Positions 1 to 10,530 of a stretch of 64,000 nucleotides of DNA are shown piece after piece. Source of the DNA: Lucifuga dentata (lineage: Eukaryota > Chordata > Actinopteri > Ophidiiformes > Bythitidae); NCBI GenBank assembly GCA_014773175.1, contig VXCM01000753.1, positions 153,501-217,500 on the forward strand. Direction: 5' to 3'. Under the pieces are notes generated by a model. It saw only the letters and a program-made list of their open reading frames with translations. It was not told where the DNA came from and searched no databases. The position numbers were made by a program, and so were the translations under genes. The stretch's first letter is position 1. Each line of letters begins with the position of its first letter.

Positions 1-72
1 CAGAGATATTGTTCAGGACAGCAATATCGCAGTAAACGGAAGAGCAAGTGAAGGTAAAAACAGCAGAGGGAG

Positions 73-103
<31 letters not shown>

Positions 104-994
104 ACAGGGTGAGGAAAGGAAGGATGAGTGCTGCTCTCTTATCCCAATATTATTTCTCTTTTCCCTCTCTGTATCTTTCTCTGTTACCCTCTGTTTCTTT
201 ATTCATTTTTTACTAATTTTACCATGTTGAAACAACAGGGTCTTTCTCCCCCTCTCTATCTCTCTCTATCTCCCCCTCCACCCCTCTTTTATCACCCCCC
301 CCTCAGTTTCCCTCTCTACCGCATTTTGTACCCTCATACCTCCCTTTTATGTTTTCCAGAAGAATTTTAGGTTTGTAATTTATTATTTGTGAGAGAAACT
401 GTTATCTGAGTCAGTTTGCTATCATGGGCCACTTCATTAATCACGTAGCCCTCTCTCTTCATTTGTTCCCAGATAGGCTGTGGGTTCGCTGGGTTCCAGG
501 CACCGATATAAATACAGAGGTAAGAACACTCCCCTCCTCTGTTTATCACCAAATAGAAAAAAAGTTCAGATGTGTATGCAGAAGAAAAGTATTTTCTTTG
601 TTTGTCCTGGTTTGCAATATGAATTGTTGGACAAACAAAATACCCTATAAGACACAATATACACATATACCATCGCATTAAGTGACATATTCCTTAACTG
701 TGACAAACATGGCTGCTGTTGTGTATTCTGAAAGTGACTGCATTCTCTGTATTACTACACATACTTGGTGACGTTTTTAAGACCAAAATGTGAGTAAGCC
801 ATATAAACAGATAAAAGTTGTAGGATTGCATTAGTTGTGTAATATACATGATGTATTTCTTAAATGGCATATGTAGGGAGGCATATATGTAGAGGCTTCT
901 TACTCCAATTATAAAACAATGACTCTTTACATGCCTGAGTAAATTGAATTGCAGTTGCATATCAAGGTGTGTTACTTGGAATAAACCAATGTTG
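1..994. other. Non-coding segment with microsatellite and pyrimidine tract
   Basis: I see no gene. An (AG)13 microsatellite lies at 77-103, and 128-320 is strongly pyrimidine-rich on the plus strand (CTCTCT and CCCCCC runs). The rest is AT-rich single-copy-looking DNA. The short open frames here are either translations of the low-complexity tract or unstructured peptides. Confidence 0.7.
77..103. repeat. (AG)n microsatellite
   Basis: Perfect AG dinucleotide run of about 13 units, part of a purine-rich stretch that runs on to about 125. Confidence 0.95.
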
Positions 995-1035
995 TTTTTT
1001 TTTTTTTTTTTTTTNTTTTTTTTTTTTTTTTTTTT
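995..1035. repeat. Poly(T) tract broken by one N
   Basis: About 20 T on each side of a single N at 1015. The true length is unresolved. The N most likely marks a homopolymer where two contig ends were joined. Confidence 0.95.
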
Positions 1036-2857
1036 GTGCTGATTTCTATCTAATTATGGAGTTTTATCTGGATTTATTGCTTACTTGGTCAGAGTTTTAA
1101 CCTGCATGTGAACAAACTGACTGCTCATTTGTTGTGCTACTCTGGACTTGTGTTCTCTGACAAATTTACATTATCGAGTTCAGTGTCTAACCAATATGAT
1201 GGGTTTGGACACACAGCATGCAATTAACAAGTTGGATTTGTTGGACACTTTGTGCCATATTGTCTGAGCTGGAGTATTCAGAGGAAGAAATAGAATCTGG
1301 GTGAGCTCAGAAGGATAAAGGATAAATTATATACAAGCCATAATCTCAATGAAGGAATACGTCACCTAATAGATTCCTGTTGTTATTTTATCTATTTGTA
1401 AAAGTCTTTGATGACAGTAGAGTTCTATGGCATGGAGGCAGGTCAGGCTTGGTTTCAAACAGGACATGGTTGTGTTTGCCTTTCCATGGGTTTTGTTAAT
1501 AATAATAAACTATTCCTGTAATATTTTTAAACTTTAATCACGATATGATGTTATCCTCAGTGTTACCCAAACTGACTTTTTTCTAAACCTAACTCTTGTC
1601 ACTTAAAGCAATTAGTGGTAACCAGTTAGTAGAATAATCCTGTAAGAGTGTTTATGTTGGAGGGACAACAATCTGTAATCTTGAGAGCATTTTAATTTTC
1701 CAAAAGTTTATAAGACTTTGTGAGGAAGAAAAATAACTGCTCTCCTAATGTGAACAGGACTACACGGGAAAGGGGGTGCAGCACAGTTTACGTGACCCCA
1801 GCATATGGGACTGATCAGAACCCTGCAGGGTGTTAACAAAGAAGTAGAACAAACAGAACAGAGATCCCTATTCAAGCCAACCTTTCAAATAGAGTTGTGA
1901 TGGGATCAAAATAGAAAGTTTGATACAGATTAGCTTTATTAAAAAGACGTGACCATGCTGCTTAATTTTTTGACACAATGTGTGTTGTTTTCTATCCAAC
2001 AACTACAGATAAGCACATCTATTTATCAGAGGCAGAAGAATCACATGTTATGAATAAAATCAGGAAACCACACTAACTGAATTGTTATCAAAATGTATGC
2101 AAGTGCCTCTCAATATATTATTTCAATAAAATAGCACTGATCTTCATGCTTTTTTAGACCTTTCATATAGTGAGGGAAATTATTAAGAAGTTTTCACTCT
2201 GTCCAATCTAATTCTATGTTTGTGAGTATTCAGTGACCCAGAAGGGATTACGGGAGTGTTAGTGAAAGGTGGCCTTGAACTTTAAGAGGATAATCCTATT
2301 TTGATACCCCACAAAGAACCCAAACCCAATTTACCATTCCAACTACCAGTGTGGCTGCTCAGTTCAGATGCTTCATCTGGTATTGTGGCTTTCTTTCCAT
2401 CGCTCTTTATTCATCTTTTATCATTTCTCTGCCTGTCTGTCTTTTGTCCTTTTTGTTCCACTTGGTTTAATTTGTTGCTTTCTTCTGTTTCATTTGTTTT
2501 CACTCAACCACTCTTTAATTGTTTGCATGATGTGACCATATTGGAAGAGATGGTTGGATAACAGGTTTCATAGCAACAGTTGGTCAACCACAAGATTGAG
2601 ATCCAATTTGTGTGCATCGTTATTGAAATTGGTTTGATACCCACTTACAGCAGTTTGACGAATGTTGGACACCTCTATGATGGTGTAGAGAATCTTTACA
2701 TCCAACACATAACAACCAGCAAAGGTCAATGTCAATTAAAAAGCTTGTAAGTTTGGTATATTTTTATACCAATTCATTTATTTTCATTTAATGACTAATT
2801 CATTTTTTTAAGGTTTAAATTGTATGATTTTTTTTTCCCTTTGTGGCTTTTGAAAGT
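1036..2857. other. AT-rich non-coding segment
   Basis: I see no gene or intact repeat. A short stretch near 1550-1605 (AAACTGACTTTTTTC followed by TAAACCTAACTC) resembles a common teleost interspersed repeat, but it is too short to call. 2370-2530 is T-rich, which accounts for the 86-aa hydrophobic open frame there. Confidence 0.6.
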
Positions 2858-2992
2858 TCTGCAATCCTGCTCAGGATAAGTGGGTATTGAGGACGGATGG
2901 ATGGATGGATGGATGGATGGATGANTCTGCAATCCTGCTCAGGATAAGTGGGTATTGAGGACGGATGGATGGATGGATGGATGGATGGATGA
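2858..2992. repeat. 67-bp duplication around a single N, containing (GGAT)n
   Basis: 2858-2924 is repeated exactly at 2926-2992 with one N (2925) between. Both copies end in a GGAT tetranucleotide array. I read this as unmerged overlapping contig ends, so the real locus probably has one copy. The tetranucleotide array itself is genuine. Confidence 0.85.
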
Positions 2993-3193
2993 AAAAGTTC
3001 TGTGTAAGTTAGATTCATGAAAACTTTTATTGACTATGGTTGTGGCTAAAACTATGGCTAAAATCAAGGCCATTTTTTTTAAAGAACCACCATACTGGCC
3101 ATTTTGCATGTTTGAGCCTAATATATTCAATTTTCATACATGTTATGTTAAACCCATTTCCCAAAGGATAAAACCATATATCAGCTTTCCTGG

Positions 3194-3328
3194 TATTTTG
3201 CAAAATCTCTTAATCTTTCAAAATCAAATATTGAAGCGATACACCCACCTTAAAAATTGANTATTTTGCAAAATCTCTTAATCTTTCAAAATCAAATATT
3301 GAAGCGATACACCCACCTTAAAAATTGA
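3194..3328. repeat. 67-bp duplication around N (inside transposon copy 1)
   Basis: 3194-3260 equals 3262-3328, separated by one N at 3261. Copy 2 of the element has this block only once, which independently supports an assembly artefact. Confidence 0.9.
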
Positions 3329-3534
3329 TGTTTCGCCTGCTAATATGCAGACTTATGAAGCCATGGTCGTTTAAATGTTTCGATAAACACAGGTATTCTT
3401 TTGGGACTATATTCCCTAATGGAGACATAGATCACTCTGCCCTTTTTATTGCGCTTAAATGCTAAAATTACATAACTTCGAAAAAAAAAACCTGAATACA
3501 CGTGTTGTTCATGATAATGGATTACCTGTCCCAA

Positions 3535-3657
3535 GAATGTTTCAAGTATCAACAAGTTGATTTTAATAGCATATCAGAATGAACTGAAACCAATGNGAAT
3601 GTTTCAAGTATCAACAAGTTGATTTTAATAGCATATCAGAATGAACTGAAACCAATG
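3535..3657. repeat. 61-bp duplication around N (inside transposon copy 1)
   Basis: 3535-3595 equals 3597-3657, with the N at 3596. Same artefact signature as its neighbours. Confidence 0.9.
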
Positions 3658-3706
3658 GCGGTTTGGAAGGTAGAAAAACAAAATTTAATTCACCATTTCA
3701 GTAGTA

Positions 3707-3839
3707 TGCTTTGGGAAATGATTGTTAGTAAAGTTACATGTATGAAAATTGAATATATTAGGCTCAAACATGNTGCTTTGGGAAATGATTGTTAGTAAAG
3801 TTACATGTATGAAAATTGAATATATTAGGCTCAAACATG
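3707..3839. repeat. 66-bp duplication around N (right arm of transposon copy 1)
   Basis: 3707-3772 equals 3774-3839, with the N at 3773. It duplicates most of the right inverted-repeat arm, so the arm appears twice in the assembly. Confidence 0.9.
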
Positions 3840-3865
3840 TACTATGGCTGGTATGATCCTTTAAA

Positions 3866-4721
3866 TTCCAGAAACATGAACATTTTTATGATATAAAGTT
3901 TTCATCCAATATCATGTTGAATGAGATGACACAAACTGAAACCCTGAATACTGTGGAGCTTTTACTAGAAAAAAAAAAAGTCATATAGCTTTATAACAAA
4001 AAATAATTGAACATGGATGGATGGATAGCAACAAAAATAATAATGCTATTTTCAGTCACATCAAGTAAAGGAGACAAGTGTACATGATAAATCGTGAATC
4101 TTGTCTTTTTGATACCTACTCTGGCACCACTTTAAATCTGTCTATAGCCATAGCAATGATGTCAACCCAAGTTATTCATCTCAAACGAACTTGTGGCATC
4201 CCAAACACAAGATCACACTGTAAACATGGTTCACTGAAAAGATTAAATATAATGTCACTCTCACGATGATGGCTTAAACTCTGATTGTGCGTTCTGAAGG
4301 CCCAGTTTGTTTACATCAAGGACATCTGACTTCAGTGCTTTTATAATCCAGCGATTTTCCTTTGAAGGTGGCATTTTGATTGCTGATTAATCACAGGAAC
4401 TACCTCTTTTTGTTGTTCTGCAGGAGGGTCTGTCATATTCTGTTCATCCCTCTGACCTGTTTTGTGGTTAAAAAAAATACTTAATGCTTAAAACTACAAT
4501 CCTTAATTATATAAAGAACTCACTCTTACTGTATATCTAAATTTGAACTAGATAACATCACATTAGCCACACACTCCTAAAACATGAACATGCATGCACA
4601 CACATGTATACACATGCCTGTACACTGCTACCAGCACCTCCAGGATCCCAAAATATCTGCAAGAATTCTTTTTCTTAAATCCATTACCCATTATTCTCTA
4701 GTTACCAGCTCTGCTAATTTA
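3866..4721. other. AT-rich non-coding segment
   Basis: No gene recognised. There is a short A run at 3969-3979 and a small GGAT cluster at about 4013-4027. The 63-aa frame at 4078-4269 has no recognisable features. Confidence 0.6.
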
Positions 4722-4844
4722 CCTAGCATCAACACTGGCTTTGTATCTCGCAGCAGTAGCGTTGGATTCTGGGGGTGGAGAGNCCTAGCATCAACACTGG
4801 CTTTGTATCTCGCAGCAGTAGCGTTGGATTCTGGGGGTGGAGAG
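4722..4844. repeat. 61-bp duplication around N
   Basis: 4722-4782 equals 4784-4844, with the N at 4783. Unique non-repetitive sequence, so an exact tandem copy interrupted by one N is best explained as unmerged contig ends. Confidence 0.9.
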
Positions 4845-4948
4845 AAGGGAGGGGGGCTGGTGTAGCAGGGTAGCAGGGAGGGGGAATCCCCTGATGTGAG
4901 TTCAAGCACACACTTAGACTCAGATAGACTTGCTCCCTTGGGTGGAGA

Positions 4949-4956
4949 GTGTGTGN

Positions 4957-4989
<33 letters not shown>
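4949..4989. repeat. (GT)n microsatellite with one N
   Basis: About 20 GT units with an N at 4956. The opposite strand reads as a His/Thr-repeat open frame, which is a translation artefact. Confidence 0.95.
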
Positions 4990-4995
<6 letters not shown>

Positions 4996-5329
4996 GGGGG
5001 GCTAGAATTGCACATGAGACTGACAGTCTGAGAGGCAGAAAATAAGCACTATTAAAAAAGAAAAAAGAAGGAATTGAGGAAATGAGAGACTGAATGATCA
5101 TTGAGTAATTTAAAAAAGATTATTTTTTTTACACCTTGATAACAAGACATAACAGGTTTGTAAAACTTGCCACTTTGTTGTTTAAGCAGCTGTAACTTGA
5201 CTCCAGAGCTGAGGAACGCAACCCATGTTTAACTTTAAGGGACCGTTCTAATGACAGAGATTATTGTGTTACTGGAATGGAAATAAAACTTTAATTCCTT
5301 TGGCTAAGCTAATCTGTATGCTTCGTTGT
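4990..5329. other. Non-coding unique segment
   Basis: I see no gene. This is a moderately AT-rich single-copy-looking stretch with short A and T runs near 5112-5130. Confidence 0.55.
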
Positions 5330-5935
5330 GCATTCGTTAAAGGGGAAGGATGAGGGTGGGTAGAAAGAAAGAGGGGGGTGGAGGGGATCGAGTGTAGGTT
5401 GGGTAGTGGGATTCATTGCTATTCCCAGGGCACTCAGCAGCTGCGATTATATGGTTAAAAAAAAATCTCTTGCTTTCAGTTTGCAAAAGTAATGAGGATC
5501 TAATGAGGCTTGACTTTTTCCCCCTCAGCGTTCGCAGCCATTCACAGCAAATTCTCTGCTCCACAACAGGTTCCCTGAGGAGAACCGTGCAGGATAAGAA
5601 ATGGTTCGGCTTTCCTACATAAGGTGTGCTGATGGATAGGTATGAATGGGTGGAGAGTGAGGGAGCGGAGAGAGAGAGAAAGGGATGAGGATGTTGAGGG
5701 TATGAGGGAGCGAGGGAAAGAAGGTAAGGAAAGATTGCAGGAGAGAGAGAGAGAGAGGAAGTGATGGTGGGAAGCAGTCGGGGACTTAAAAATGGAGGGA
5801 GGAGGTGCATGGGGATGGTTGAGAGACACGTGGATAACCGTTTCTCACAGCTCAGAGGGATGGAGAGTGGCAGGAGGAGGGGTGAGTTTTGAGGCTGGAC
5901 TGCAGTGAGGAGAGAAGCAGGTAAAGGTTGCTGAC
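5330..5935. repeat. Long purine-rich (G/A) tract in two blocks
   Basis: 5338-5405 and 5640-5930 are almost all purine on the plus strand, with GAGAGA, GGGAGG and GAGGGGGG runs. The mixed block 5406-5640 between them looks like ordinary unique sequence. The tract opens a 248-aa minus-strand frame (5337-6083) rich in Ser, Leu and Pro, which I regard as low-complexity translation. Such tracts can form triplex or G-quadruplex DNA; this is known for the sequence class, not shown here. Confidence 0.7.
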
Positions 5936-7378
5936 AGGAGTGTGAACAGGGTGGAAGGGCAGAATGTAACAGCTCCGAGTGTATATTTACATAGTCACAG
6001 TGATCTAGTATGCACCGTATACCGCCGCAGAGTGAATTTACCACCTTCCTCCCCTTACATTGGTCAACTTCCTGTCCCATCACTTGTCACTCATACTGCT
6101 GAGTTGTTTACCTTGAAATGGCATCTCGCCTAAGACTGAGAACAGGAATACATAAAACCATCACAAGGCCTGAAGAAGGAAAACTGGTGTTCACTTTTTT
6201 TTCCTCCTCTTTTCTCTGAAGGGACCTAAGAACATTTAACATGTAAACACATTCTATGTACAACATAGAATATGTATTGTTGTTTGAATGGATAATCATT
6301 ATTATCATCACCATCATCAAAAATTTGGGAATTGTAGCTCCAAACTAGAAGGTTTAAAAGTTAAACCAAGAATTTACAATATTCACTGTTTTGAAGTCTT
6401 CAAAGTTCTCTAAAGTCTTATTTTGGAACGCTTCAGAAGTTTATAAAGTTGGTTAGAAATTCAAAGCGTTGCCCACACGAACGTTTAAAGTGAGAACTTT
6501 CTTCATTCTTTTTGTCTTAATGAGGATGTAGAGCGCACAAGTAGTTTTGCTGTTTTGATAAACTTTGTGAGAAATTGCAAATGAAGTTCCATGCAGCACT
6601 GTTTATTTTTTTATTTTTCATTTTTTTCACTACAAACATTTAGGGTATAATTTCTGGTGACTGCCAAAATACAGCATGATGGCACCTCCTCAGAAATTGT
6701 TTGGTTGGTGATTGAACCATCATTTTTGTCCATTTTTTGTTATAAATCCATAATCCCATCCATGTGCTTCACTGGTGTTATCATGATGTCTGTCCTATTT
6801 TTTTCAGACTGTTTAGAGGTCAGCCAGCATGTTTACACACACTATATCCTGGATTTTTTCTGTACTGTGATTAAGGCACAAAATAAGTCATATACATGGA
6901 CGGAATGAGTAGGATTCTGTCTTTGGCTGAATATGCATGAATCATTGCTCAGTACTCCAGAGGAAGTACACTAGGTGAGGAAATGAATATGAAAATTTCC
7001 AGTGCCGATTTGAAAATGATGGAGCATTTATATGCTTGAGTCAATGTATGCTAATTTCAGTCTAATTATGGTGTTTACATGATGTCTGAAAGTTGAAGTT
7101 TTAACATATATGTTAATGTACTGAGTGAGCTAATAATAGTTTTAGTATTATAACAGTATAGTATTATTCAGTTCTGATAGCTGGCCCCGTCCTTTTTGTC
7201 CATATCTAGTGTAATACAAATCAGACTCATAGTCGGGTAATATTACATCTTTAACATCACCATCTGCTCTCATTTTATCATCATGATCATGATTGTCATC
7301 AAGCTTCAATCTAGAAAAATAACATGTTTTCCTTTTTTTCACTTTTATACTTCAAATACACAGTACTTATACTATGAT

Positions 7379-7380
<2 letters not shown>
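5936..7380. other. AT-rich non-coding segment
   Basis: No gene or repeat family recognised. An ATTATTATCATCACCATCATC triplet-like patch lies near 6298-6318, and T-rich runs at 6600-6630. Confidence 0.55.

Positions 7381-7409
<29 letters not shown>
7381..7409. repeat. (CA)n microsatellite
   Basis: About 14 perfect CA units. Confidence 0.95.
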
Positions 7410-7539
7410 CATATTTGAAATTTGAGCAGCGATGTCAATATTCTCTTTATAATATACCTGGAAAGGCTTCAGCTGCACCACCAGCTAAAAGTGTTCTTAA
7501 CCCTCATCTCACCAACCTCTCTGCTCTCCTTTAACACCA

Positions 7540-8480
7540 CATTGATAATGTTAGACTCTGACTTTATCTAGGAAATTAGCGCGATGAAAAGATCCGAGGC
7601 GGATTGTTCAGTCGTTGACCTTGTGTTACACTGCCATGCCAGGATGACTCTCCATCTCTTATTTTCCCTCCACCACCTGCTCCTCCTTTACTTTGATTTT
7701 TAAAGTCAGAAGTACAGTCATGCTTTCAGGCTGCTTTAATGAGGCCTAGTGGTCCACTGGTGATAGGATTGTTAATGAGAGAGACATCTGAAAGAGAAGA
7801 GAGGAAGGGAGGCTGGTGGTAGGGAAAAAAAGAATTGAGAATGGGATAGGAAGAAGTGGAAAAACAGGATTTGAAAGCTGTAGCAGGTAAGCATGGATGC
7901 TGCTTTAGATCATGAGCGTAATTTAAGAAAATACCTTTTTTATGAGTTGCTGGATTGGTGTGTGTGTGTGCATGTGTGTGAGGGACCTTGGACCTTTTGG
8001 AGAGCATTTTGCTGGTGTCCTCATTGAGAATTGATTGTCTTTGTTGTGGTAATCTGAAATTAATTTGCACTTGAACCCATCTTTCTTCTGGGCTCAATTT
8101 TAAAACGCTGTTATAATTACGTGCCCCCACATGAAAACCAAGAACTAAGACGCTGATATGATGAGCTGGAATATTTTAATTCCCCAGGTACTTAAGAGCC
8201 CCCTTTCTCTCTCTCTTTTCTCCTCTTTCTCTCTCTCACTCTTTCTCTCCACCCCTCTCTCTGTCTTTACTCGCAACTTATCTTGCAAGGTAATAAAACA
8301 AAATGTTCCCATGCGTGGGGCTTAAGCAAAAGGTATTTGCCTGAGGGGGAACAGTAATAAGCGCTGTATTGCTACACATTTACTCATGTACCTTCTCAGT
8401 AGGTCATCTCCTCCTCTTGAATGATGTGAAACTTTGGCTAATGCAAGCTGATGCCTGCTTGAGTGCCGTCATTGAGAAGC
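7540..8480. other. Complex unique block, possible conserved non-coding DNA
   Basis: 7560-7650 and 8280-8480 are balanced-composition, non-repetitive sequence unlike the AT-rich background. A pyrimidine patch lies at 8200-8270. No open frame looks like protein: the 134-aa minus frame at 7726-8130 spans a (GT) patch near 7960. Conservation cannot be judged from one sequence. Confidence 0.3.
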
Positions 8481-9400
8481 TGCTCTGTTAAGATGAGCAG
8501 AGAGCAGACACAACAGAATACACAGTTAAACATGTGCACGCATACATACACACATAAACACACGAACACCCAAGGGCGCACACATTACACATAGCCCTAC
8601 TTCAGTGATTCAATCATTTCTCTTTCCTTTGTGTATTTAGTTTATTGTAGTGTCATATGCCTCAAATTTCCCAGTAGGGGTTAAACCGCGTGCAAGCACA
8701 CACTCGACACACACACGCACACTTACATGCACACATATTAAGGTTGTTAACAAGATTTGCTTTAGTCAATTTTGACAGGGGGCATTTGTAATATAAAACT
8801 ATTTAAGACTACCTGCTAACATCTGCTATTGATCTTAGCTGTGTGCCCCCCCTCTGTTCCCAGCATGAGCTGCTAATAACCTTATCAGCCATCTTTTAGT
8901 TTTAGCTCAGACTGATGTTTGTTGTTTGGGATTTGGGGGGGTGGTGGGGGTATTATCTCGTTAACTGCGGGACCCATCTTCAGTGATTTCCTGTGGTGTT
9001 GCCTGGTGCTTAAAGGGCCTCAGAGGTCACGGGCTCTGGGCAGAAATTCTTTCAGTGTGACACCTCTGAGAGACAGGCAAGCAAAGAGCCAGACCCACTG
9101 CTGAACATAATTAGTAAGTACAAACATGGCTCATATAGCAATGTTATGATCTGCACTGATGTGGAAAAAGAATGGGAGGAAACAGATTTGATATTATTTT
9201 CTCATGAAACTGGTGGTTGCTGTGGCCATTTTACTTTTCCCCCTCACTATGATTCTACTTATATTGTTGATTTAATACATTTATTTTCTGACTGTCAAAT
9301 CTTATATCAAAAACTGCATATCATTTTTTGCTGTGCTATTTTTTTTTTTAATATGCATGCATTCTGGTTGTAAAGTCAGAAGTCTTTTCATTTTTGCATA
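8481..9400. other. Non-coding segment with CA-rich and G-rich patches
   Basis: CA-rich stretches occur at about 8516-8590 and 8695-8740. A G-rich patch at 8928-8950 contains G3, G7, GG and G5 runs and could fold as a G-quadruplex. I see no gene. Confidence 0.55.
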
Positions 9401-9877
9401 ACATATACATGTTATATTTTCGGGTTTCAGCATGCTCACAGCCTGTCATGAATCACCTCTCCTCTCATTCTCTCTCACTCTTCCACCTGTCTTCTCACTC
9501 TCTCCATGTAAACAGTCTAATGAAGCAAAAATGCCATGAAAAATATGGAAAACTCAGCTAATTGTCTGTCTTCCCATTGATTGAAGGCTAAGTGTGTGTG
9601 TGTGTGTGTATGGAGTATCCCCTACAGCGTGAGCTGCTGTCTGCTGACAGTCATGGCCTGCTGCTAAAGCCATGGCAATAATCATAAAGATTAGGTTAAC
9701 AGTGGGAAACGGCCGGTGAAGACAAGTGTTCACAGTGGGCTGTTATTTTTGCAGTGGTACTCAAAAAAATAACAACCTGCAACTATAGGCTGCCGTGCTG
9801 TTTTAGACATAACCCTGGAGCCTGTGTGCGTATTTATGTGTGAGCATGTGCACGCTTATGGTCTGGCCACGTGTTTA
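9401..9877. other. Complex unique block, possible conserved non-coding DNA
   Basis: 9500-9590 and 9620-9760 are non-repetitive and of mixed composition, separated by a short (GT) run near 9592-9608. No coding signal seen. Possible regulatory sequence on appearance only. Confidence 0.25.
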
Positions 9878-9910
9878 TGTGGTAGATGCATGTGGTAGAT
9901 GCATGTGGTA
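9878..9910. repeat. 13-bp tandem repeat, about 2.5 copies
   Basis: The unit TGTGGTAGATGCA occurs twice in a row, followed by a partial third copy. Confidence 0.85.
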
Positions 9911-10046
9911 TGTATGTTTAAGTCGATAAGTGAGGGTATATGCATGAATATTCTGCATTTTTGAGTTTTGTCTTGAAGAGAGTTTCTAAGAGGCAAAAGA
10001 ATCAGGCAGACAGTCGGGCTGCAACAGATTACACTTAATCAGGCTT

Positions 10047-10391
10047 CAGCTGTGGCTCTCAAATATTTGAACCAAGTATCACCTTGGAAAATGAAACTGA
10101 GAGATTTACAGTTTTGGCACAACAGTTACTGACACCCAGTTAGTGCAAAAGTACATTTGTGTCCACAGGGGACAATTTGGACTGTTTCTAGTTTTCGTTA
10201 AAAGATAATAAGAAAGAAACTTTAAGAACTTCTTCATAAATAAACATTTTTATTAGTGAACTGTTTGCTAAAATAACAGAATTTGCATAGATTTCAATTA
10301 TTTTGATTCTCTGCAGAAATTTACAGTGTACCACCAGGGCATGCTTCAAGTACCGCTGGTGGTACCTATACCACAGTTTGAGAACCACTTG
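10047..10391. mobile_element. hAT (Charlie-like) DNA transposon relic
   Basis: The left end CAGCTGTGGCTCTCAAA is followed by TTTGAACCAAGTATCACCT. The right end, read in reverse, is CAAGTGGTTCTCAAA followed by CTGTGGTATAGGTACCACC. Both resemble the widespread Charlie-type hAT terminus that reads roughly CAGTGGTTCTCAAAC then a GTACCACC motif. The interior is short and non-coding, so this is a non-autonomous or deleted copy. I could not find a matching 8-bp target duplication, so the exact ends are approximate. Confidence 0.65.
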
Positions 10392-10459
10392 TGTTACAGT
10401 ATTTAAAAGCTACAATGGCATTATTCAGGTTACATGAAAATGTATAGGTATTGCTACTT

Positions 10460-10530
10460 ACATGATGATGGCAATGATGATGGGGGAGGATGATGATGAG
10501 GAGGAAGAAGATGCTGATGATGATTACATC
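10460..10530. repeat. (GAT)-rich imperfect trinucleotide repeat
   Basis: Interspersed ATG/GAT triplets with GGAGGA and GAAGAAG interruptions; purine-rich and imperfect. Confidence 0.75.

Larger units (their letters stand above)
3078..3865. mobile_element. Non-autonomous inverted-repeat DNA transposon (MITE-like), copy 1
   Basis: The left end begins TTTAAAG followed by an ACCAYCATAC-like motif. The right end, read in reverse, begins TTTAAAGGATCATACCAG. Inside these ends 3107-3143 is a perfect 37-bp reverse complement of 3803-3839, and the similarity runs on through a CATTTCCCAAAG motif, giving terminal inverted repeats of about 90 bp. A second copy at 27643-28097 aligns over the ends and the interior (shared TAATCTTTCAAAATCAAAT and CACCTTAAAA). 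No transposase frame is present. TTTAAAG ends would fit a TTAA-targeting superfamily (piggyBac or Kolobok), but that is inference. Three N-flanked duplications inside inflate the length by about 200 bp, so the true size is near 590 bp. Confidence 0.75.

Noticed and set aside
2858..2992. Real tandem duplications at the N sites
   Set aside because: Ten sites with the same layout, a narrow length range and one N between copies fit contig-end overlap better than ten independent duplications.
5337..6083. 248-aa minus-strand open frame as a gene
   Set aside because: It is the translation of a purine-rich tract, Ser/Leu/Pro-rich, with no domain, splice context or family resemblance.
7381..7409. CRISPR array or other spaced direct repeats
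   Set aside because: All regular repeats seen are mono-, di-, tetra- or pentanucleotide microsatellites or two-copy duplications; the sequence is eukaryotic.
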